NCBI RefSeq assembly: GCF_015278315.1
Contig: NZ_JADIJE010000013.1
Coordinates: 62,001 to 126,000, forward strand
Direction: 5' to 3'
DNA from: Microbacterium ureisolvens
GTDB lineage: Bacteria > Actinomycetota > Actinomycetes > Actinomycetales > Microbacteriaceae
DNA length: 64,000 nt
The translations under genes and the position numbers were made by a program. This document shows positions 23,401 to 32,400 of this stretch, one piece after another (the stretch's first letter is position 1; each line of letters opens with the position of its first letter). The notes beneath the pieces were generated by a model, which was given only the letters and a program-made list of their open reading frames with translations, was not told where the DNA came from and did not search any database.

Positions 23401-26400
23401 CGCGCGCTGGAGGCGCACACCATCGGCCTCCAGATCGCCGGCGTCGCCGTCGGCGGCTCGGTGGCGATCGTCGACCTCTCCGCTGACGGCGAGACGAGCG
23501 ACACCATCGCCCGCGTCGGGATCGTCCAGATCGGGTCCGAGAGCCCGGTCGGGGGCGTGCGGGTGCTCGCCGACTCCGACATCCGGATCGACGCCTCGGC
23601 GCTCGCGCTGTCGGTCGGCGTCGCATTCTCGGCGACGGGAGCCGGCGCCGACATCGAGATCCCCGGCCGCACCGCGGCGACCTTCGCCGGATCGGCGGTC
23701 TCGTTCGGAACGGTGAGCGTGCGGGCCGTCGGCCGGAACGCCGTGAGCACGCTCATCGCCGCAGTGCAGGGCAGCGGCGTGGCCACGATCGGCGCCTTCA
23801 TCACCGAGGCCGTCATCAGCCGAGACACTGTCGCGTCGACAGCCGCGGGCAGCGTCATCCGGGCGGCGGGTGCGGTGACCGTCGCCGCCGATTCGCGGAA
23901 CCACGCGGACGCGTCGATCGCCTCGGGCTCGTTCTCGGGCTTCCTCGGCGCCGCCGTCCAGGTGCAGAGCGCCACCGTCTCCGGCCTGACCGAGGCGCTG
24001 CTGCGCTCGACCGTCGAGCAGTCGGGGTCCGTCGCGGTGACAGCGGTCGGCGAGAACCGCGCGATCGCGAACGGCGTGCTCCTCGCCCTCGGCGCCGCGA
24101 CGATCTCCGGGGCGCTCGTCACCGCGCTCGTCACCGAGGACGCCGCGATCCGCGCGTCCGCCTCCGGGCCGTACATCCACAGCCTCGGCGTCGTCGCGGT
24201 CACGGCGACGGTCGCGACAGACGGCGGCAGCGGAGGCCTCGCGGGCGGCAACCTCGCCAAGGCGTTCCTCACCGCCGTGAGCGGCGCCCTCTTCAGCGGC
24301 TCGGCGTACGGCGCCCGCGCCGAGCTCCGCGGCGCCACCACGGCGACGCTCGACAGCATCGTGTACTCCTCGAACGGGGTCGACGTCGTCGCCACCGCGA
24401 CGAACACCGCCGACGCCGACACCTTCTCCGCCGCGCTGGGCCTGTTCACCGTCGAGCTCCTGGTCGCCGAGGCCACCGTCCTCACGAGTGCGGCGACGCG
24501 CGCCCGCGTGCTGCAGAACGTGTACGCGAGCGGAATGAGCGCGGTGCGCTCGACCGCGGCGAACACCGCGACCGTCGACACCGATACGGCGGCGATCTCG
24601 CTCGCGGGCGGAGCGGCGACGCTGCCGGGCGCCCGCATCGCGGCCCCCACCGAGGCACTGTTCGCCGGAGGGCTGGAGGGCCGGGGTCTCACCGTCGACG
24701 CATCCGCCACCAACCGCGCGACCGTGGTGCTGAACATGCTGATGGTGGGGATCCTCGGCAGCGTCAGCCTCTCGGGCGAGTCGTACGCTGAAGTCACCGC
24801 CGCAGCCGGGACGCTTGCCGAGATCGCCTCGGGCGGACGTCCGGTGCATGCGCGCGGCGGTGCGGTCGCCGTGACGGCGTGGTCGCTGAACGCCGCGAAG
24901 CTCGACGTCTCGCGCGGCGGCGGTGGCGGCCTGGATCTCTCGATCGTCGCGCCGCGCAGCACCGTCGCCGCAGCCACGATCGCGCGGGTCGGCGGTGCCG
25001 ATTACACTTCGTCGTCGTTCGCGGTCTCGGCATCGTCGCAGAACTCCGCGGCGACGACCCTCACCCTCACCTCCATCTCGGCGATCGGCGGCAACGGCGT
25101 CTCGTCGACCGCACTCGTCCTCGACAGCGCGACGACGAGCGCGACCGTCGCCGCGGGGGCACGACTCGTGGCGACAGGGGCCGTCTCGGCCGAGGCGACC
25201 CAGCGGGCGGGAACCTCGGTGTCGGCCGCCATGAACGGCACGGCCGTCGGCCTGGTCGCGAGCATCTCGCTCTTCGGCGTCATCGCGACCCAGTCCGCCG
25301 GAGCGCTGGCGGCGTTCGACGGCTCGATCTACGGCTCGGCGAGCCTGCGGGTGCAGGCGACCGCCACGGGAGCCGTGAGCGCGACGATGCGGGCCGCGTC
25401 GGGCGGCACGATCGACGTCACCACGGCCTCTGCGACCGCGGCGATCGGTTCGGCCGCGTCGACGGTCGCGCGCTACGGCGCGGGCGTGCTCGTCGTGAAC
25501 GGCACCGTGAGCATCGGCGCGGCGCAGACGACGACGGCGAACGCCACCACCGACAGCAACGGCGGCGGGGCGGTCAGCTTCCGTGACAGCACCGCGACGG
25601 CGACGATCGATGCGGCCTCGCAGGCGTCGACCGCGGCGCGACAGACCTTCGGCACCGGCACCTCGGTGCGCGCGACCGCGAACCGCACCGTCGAGGCGTT
25701 CGGCGGCCAGGTCGGCGTCTCGCTCGGCGGCGGATCCTCGCTCGTCGCCCTCGCGCGCATCGGGACGCCGGCACGCACGGACGCGCTCATCCTGCCTGGT
25801 GCGGTGATCCACGCTCCCGACGCCGCCGTCCTCGTCGAGGCGGTCGCCACCAACACCGCCGACTCCGGCGCCGGGGCGGTCGGCGTGGGCATCATCGTCA
25901 ACGTCGGAAACTCCGATCCGCGGGCCGAGGTGCTCACCGCGACCCGCGCGCAGATGGCCGCGGCGATTCCGCTCGCGGCGAGCCTGCGGGTCGAGGCGCG
26001 CTCAGCCGACATCGCTCGCGCGTCGCTCGAGAGCCGCAGCGGGGGCCTGATCGAAGTCGGCGACGGCGTGGCCGTGGCCGGCGTCGACACCGACGTGACG
26101 ACGGATGTCGGCGGGGGAGCGAACGCCCCGATCATCGTGCGCGGCGACGTCGCCCTCGTCGTGGACTCGCAGCCGCGTGCGGTGAGCGATACCCAGTCGA
26201 GCTCGGGCGGCGGCGTCCGCGTGGCGCACAACGCCGCCACGGCGACCAACCGCACCACGGTCGTGCTCGACATCGCCGACGGAACCCCGCTGGCCGCGGG
26301 CGGCACGATCACGCTCACGGCGCGCCAGAACACGGTCGAGCAGCCGGGCCCGTCCGGCCTGTCGTTCGACGCGGTGGAGGGCGTCGACACCGCGACGGAG

Positions 26401-29400
26401 CAGATCGTCCTCTCGGGACACGGCCTCGCTGATCTGGCGCTGATCACCTACGACGCCGAGGGGCAGACGCCGGTCGGCGGGCTCAACCCCGGTGACTCGT
26501 ACCGCGTGATCGTCATCGACCCGAACCGCATCGAGCTCGGCGCGCTCCTCTCGGGCGGCCGCGCGACGGGAGCGGACGACACCCTCTGGTTCGGCTGGTA
26601 CGTGAACATCGGCGGGTTCTTCGAGCTCTCCCAGCCCCGCGAGCACGGTCTGCGCGACGGTCAGCGCATCATCTACAACGCACCGGCCGGAACCGTTCCG
26701 GGCCTCGTCTCCGGCAAGGCCTACACGGTGCGGATCGTCGACGAGTTCCGGGTGCAGCTCATCGACGCCGACACGCCGGCGACCCCGGTGACGTTCCCGA
26801 GCTCGTCGGTCAGCGGCGACGGCCTGCGAATCCTCGCCGCCAACGGGTACGCCGTCGGCGCCGCGCTGGAGTACGTCGCCCCACAGCCCGCCGCCCGGTT
26901 CGCCGGCGCGTTCGTCGAGGCGCGTCAGTGGACCGCCGACGATCCCGCGAACGACCGCGAGGCGGGCCAGCTCATGGTCGTCGACGGCAACATCCAGTAC
27001 TTCGGCGCCGGTGACGACTCGATCGCGATCCGCGACCACGGGCTCGTGACCGGCCGCGAGGTCTGGTACCAGGCCACCTCCTCGGTCATCGGCGGCCTGA
27101 CGAACGAGCGCTCGTACTGGGTCATCGCGGTGGACGGCGACCGGATCCGCCTCGCCGACACCTATTGCGAGGCCGTCGGATTCGCCGGCGACAGCACCTG
27201 CTTCGAGACGGTGCAGACGGGCGTCGACGAAGAGGGCGACCCGGTCTTCGAAGACATCCCGATCGACGTGAAGGCGCTCGTCCTCGCCGCCCAGCACGGC
27301 TCCGACACCGTCCACACGCTCTACGACCCGGCGGCGAAGCCGGTGCTCGGCCTGCGCAACGGTCAGCGCTACTACGTCGTCGCCCGCGACGGCGCCGGGT
27401 TCAGCGTCTCCGCGACGCCGGGAGGTGCGCCGATCGTGCTCGGCCCGGGCGGCGGCACGAGCACGTTCCGCCCCGCGGTCGTCGACCTCGGCAACGCCTC
27501 GATCGCACTCGGGGATCGTCAGCGCCTCACGATCGACCTCACGACCGACGGCACCGGCACGCAGCAGTTCGTCCCCGGCAGCGTCGAGCTCGGGCTCGCG
27601 GGCGGCGGCGAGTACACCGAATCGTTCGTCGACGGCGGCGGCGGCGGGTTCATCTCGACCGGCGAGACCGAGCCCAGCACCACCGTCTCCGCCGACGTCG
27701 ACATCATCGTCGGCGACAGCGCGAAGCTCACGGCGGGGCGCGACGTCGACGTGCTCGTCTCGTCGCACGTCGCCGGCAACGCCGAGGCGCGCTCGCGGTC
27801 GGGCGGCGCCATCGACATCAGCGCGTCGAGGGCGCGCGTCGACGCGCAGGCCACGACCGACATCGTCTTCGGCGGCGGCAGTCAGGTCACCGCGGGCGGC
27901 TCGGTCAACGTCCTCTCGCTCACCCGCGCGAGCGGCAAGGGCAAGTCCGACACGAAGGCCGGCGGCTTCGGCACCGGCGTGAGCGCCTGGGTGCGCCTGT
28001 CGCTGGTCGCCCTGTCGGCGGTGACTCTGAACGGCCGCATCACGGCAGGCGACGACATCCGCGTGAACAACCAGTCCGCATTCTTCGCGGACGCATGGAT
28101 GAACGCCAACAGCGCGTCCGTGGGCGGTGCCGCCTCGGGCGGCGAGTGCGACATCCAGGTGAACGACGGCCGCAACACCGGGTGCCACACCTACGGCCGT
28201 TCGGCGAACGTCATCAACGTCGGCGGAAGCGCGTGGCTCGAGGGCGACGACGTCTCGCTGCGCGCGGCGCTGGCCGGCAGCAGCATGCGCGACGAGGGCT
28301 ACTCGCGCGGTGAGGGCGTCGGCCAGGACGCCGATGCGCGGGGTCAGGTGCGCGTCGACTCGGCGAGCATCATCGAGATCTTCAGCGGCGCGAAGGTCAT
28401 CGGCCGCCAGAGCGTCACCATCACGGCCGACCAGGGCGGCGAGGGAACCGTCGACCTGCGGGCGCACGCGCGGGCGAGCTGCGGCTGCCTCGGCGGCGAC
28501 ACCGACGCGGACTCCCGGGTGACGTTCAACGGGGACTCGCGGATCACCGCGCACCGTTTCGCCATGGTGAAGACGGCGTCCCTGCTCGTGCAGGCGCTGC
28601 AGACCGCCGTGACCGTCAACGCGACGTCGTCCCGCTCGGGCGCGGCGTTCGACGGCGGCAGTGAGAGCTCGCCGGAGAGCGCGTCCACGAGCAGGACGAT
28701 CCAGTGGAGCGCCGACGTCATCCTGCACGCGCCCACTCCGCTCCTGGTCGTCGACAAGGACGGCCGCGTCGTCGAGCTGCACGGGCTCTCCGCGTCGGCC
28801 AACGGCTCGCCGCTCACGGTGGGCTCCGTCGTCGCGTCGGGTGCCGTCATCGAAGTGGCGCCGATCGAGAACAACGGCGGCGGCGAGGCTCGCTTCGTCG
28901 CCAACCACGGCTCGCATCCCGCGATCGTCCAGCGGGTGGTCTACGACGGCGCCGCGCACGACGGCACGTGGCGCGTCCAGAGCACCTTCGACTCCGTCAC
29001 GATCCACAACTTCTCAGACCGCGAGCTGCACCTCGACCGGATCTCGGTGGTGAACCTCGACGCGAATCCGGCCGCGACCGTCGACATCGTCTCGCCCGAC
29101 AGCGAGGGCTTCCGGTTCCGGATCGCGAAGCCGATCTTCGTGCCGACGCTGGTCGACGTCGCCAACCTCGGCACGCCGGGAGACCGCGACCTCGTGCTCG
29201 AGGGTCTCATCGACAACCCCATCGGCACGACGATCATCGTCAACGACGAGGGCGACATCCTCGCGGCCGACACCGGCGCGATCCGCATCAACATCGCCCG
29301 CCTGGACGCACCGCGGGGCACGATCGGGCGCTTCACCGGCAGCGGCGAGTTCCTCGCACGTGAGCAGATCGACATCACGCTCATCCAGTCCGACTATCTC

Positions 29401-32400
29401 GTCGACGAGGTCGACCCGACGCGCCTGGTCTCGCTGATCGCCGACGCGGCCGAGGATGTCGTCCTCGACATCACCTACATCGCGCGGATGACACCCGACT
29501 CGCCCTACATCGCGACTGCTTTCGCGCCGCAGCTCGGGCCGATCCACGCGGGACGCGACGTCGACATCGTGGTGCACGACTCGCTCACCGGCGCCGACGC
29601 CGCGGCCTTCAGCGCCTTCAGCATCCGCGTGACGGCGCAGGATCCGGGCGCGGCCGACGGCGACTTCGAGGTCTACTACTATCCGGATCAGGCGTGGCCC
29701 GGCTTCTCGGATCCCGTCCTCATCGCGTGGGGAACGGCGAACGTCCTCGTCGACTCGGCCTATGCGTTCAGTCTCGCGGCGGGTGACGACATCCGCGTCG
29801 TGCACACAGACGTCGCCACGACGATCTCGCTCCTCGCCTTCACCGACGTCGATGCGACGCTCGTCGCGATGCGCGACTGGACGGTGCCGTACTCGACGAC
29901 CGACGGCGACGGCGAGATCACGATGCTCACGAACGGCCTGCTGCGGGTCGTGGAGACGGTCGGCGATCTGCGGGTCGGCACCATCACGTCCACCGAGGAC
30001 GACGTCAACCTGTGGGCCATCGATTCGTGGGCGTCGATCCTGGATGACGGAACGATCGACGACGGCTCGGCCCGTGTCGTCGGGGATGTGGTCCAGCTCG
30101 TCGCGGGCGCGGGGACCGGCCGCGTCGGAGGTGCGGAGGTGGCGGAGCCGCAGGTCCGCGACTTCCTCGAGATCGACGCACGGACCCACATCACCTCGTT
30201 CGCTGGCGGCGACACCCTGCTCGACCAGGTGGCCGACACGCTGTCGGTCGACTACATCCAGTCCACCGCCGGCGACGTCGCCGTCCGCACCCGCAGCGGG
30301 TCCATCCTCGCGGCGCCCATCGACGGGCGTGTCATCGCCGACGGCGGCCTCGGCGAGGGCTCGATCGACCTCATCGCGATCGGCGGCCGCATCGGCACCG
30401 ACAGCGCCGACCGCTCCGGCGACCTCGTCATCGACACCGGGCGCTACGGACGCCTGTACGCGGTGAGCGACACGGTGCCGGACCCCGCGCCGGCGCCCGA
30501 GCCGCTGCCGGGCGAGGAACCGCCGATCGTGCCCGCGCCGGCGCTGCCCGGTATCGGCGGCATCTTCCTCACGGAGGCGATCGGCGACGTGGTCGTGCTG
30601 CGCGCCGAGACCGACGACGGCGACATCCGCATCACCGCGCCGTTCGTCGCCAGCCAGGAGCCGGCGAGCCTGTTCGTCGCGACCGCCGGCGAGACGATCG
30701 ACGGATCGCAGTCGGTCACCGAGGGGCGCGTCGTCGCGACCGGCGACATCACCCTCCTGGTCGGCCAGGACGTCTTCGCGCCGGCAGGCACGCTCATCCA
30801 GGGCGACACCGTGACCATCCGCGCATCGTTCGGCAAGCAGACCCCGGCGGACGGAGGGTCGTGGCTGTACTTCGGCGGGACGATCGCCGCGCTGCCGATC
30901 GCCATCTTCGGCGGCCTCGCCGACGACCGCTTCGTCTTCGACGGCACCCTCCTCGTCGGCCACACCCTGGTGTACGGCGGCATCGAGGAGAACGGCGCGC
31001 TGCCGACCGGCGACGACACGTTCGACGTCTTCCGGCTCCAGACGATGACCGGCACGCATCTCATGCCCGGCACGCCGGTCGACCCGACGGTGCCGGTCGT
31101 CATGCCGGACCCGGTCGAATGGTTCGCCGGGCGCGCCGTGCGTCATTCGCTCGTGCTGCACGGCTTCGACGGCGACGACGACGTCACGGTGCAGACCTGG
31201 GGCGGTGCCGACACCGATCCCCTCGGCCACGACTATCAGATCATCGTGCGGGGCGGGGGAGTGCCCGGATTCGACACCCTCACCGTCGAGGGCACCGATG
31301 CGGCCGACACGTTCCTCTTCCGCGCGCTCGCTGCTGTCGCCGGACACCCGGATGCCTCGCGCCCGGCCTTCGTCGCCGCGGTGAACGTCGCGGCGGGCAC
31401 GGCCGAGCGCATCGTCTACGACCGCGGCCTCGCGCGCCTGACCGTGGTCGGCGCCGACGGTGACGACACCTTCGCGTTCGACGACACCAGCACCGCGACG
31501 ACGGTGCACGGCGGTGCGGGCGCCGACAGGTTCGTGGTCGGGCAGTTCCACCCCGCGCCCGCCGTCGAGCCCGCCGTGCAGCCCGGCGACGCCTTCGCGA
31601 CGGTCGAGACCGAGTTCGGCTGGCTGAGCCCGGGAGCCTCCTTCGCCCTCGTCCTCTACGGTCACGCGGGCGACGACGTCTTCGAGGTCAACCGGCACCG
31701 TGCCGAACTGCGCGTCGAGGGCACCATCGGCAGCGACCTGTACGACGTGCGCGCGGTGCGCGCCGCGGACGGCGAGTACCTGCCCACTGGCCGCCTCTGG
31801 CTCGAAGGCACCGCGAACACCGCGGGGGCGCCCGGCAAGGAGACGCTGATCGTGCGCACCGGCGGCGCGGCAGGCGACATCGCCGTCGGATACCTTGCGC
31901 AGGAGGTCTTCGTCAGCGGCGCGGGCCTGCACGTGCTGACGCGGCTCATGGACGGCGCGACGGTGCTCGTGCAGCCCCTGGCCCCGTCGGCTCCGATCAC
32001 GCTCCCGGCCGACGCGCTGCCATCGCCGTGGGGCGTGCTCACCGTGCCGATCCCCGAGCCCGCCGCCCCCGGTTCCGGCCTCGTGATCATCACGGAGTCC
32101 GACGGCAGCACCCGCCTGATCACCGGCAAGCAGATCGTCGACAGCTACACGATCCGGCTGGCCCAGGCCGCCACGGAGACGGTCTACATCGCGATCTCGG
32201 GCGCCTACGCCGGCGGCCTGCTCTACGGCGAGGTCTCGATCGACGGCGGCCTGACCTTCTCCGACGGAGCGGTCCTGGTGATCCAGCCCGGCCAGGTCGG
32301 GCCGTTCACCATCGTGGTGCGCCTCATCGTGACGACCGCGCCGCACGGCGTCGAACTCTTCGCCTTCGTGCCCACCGCCGAGCCCGGCCCCGGCATGATC

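Noticed and set aside
16300..25812. A 3,170-codon open frame on the minus strand inside the giant gene
   Set aside because: It is antisense to the repeat region, has Arg/Asp/Gly-rich translation with no domain, and arises because high-GC codon bias removes stop codons from the opposite frame.
30890..31770. True RTX calcium-binding repeats in the giant protein
   Set aside because: GDDxF and GGAGAD motifs occur singly at uneven spacing and do not form tandem GGxGxDxUx nonapeptides, so only a loose RTX-like description is justified.
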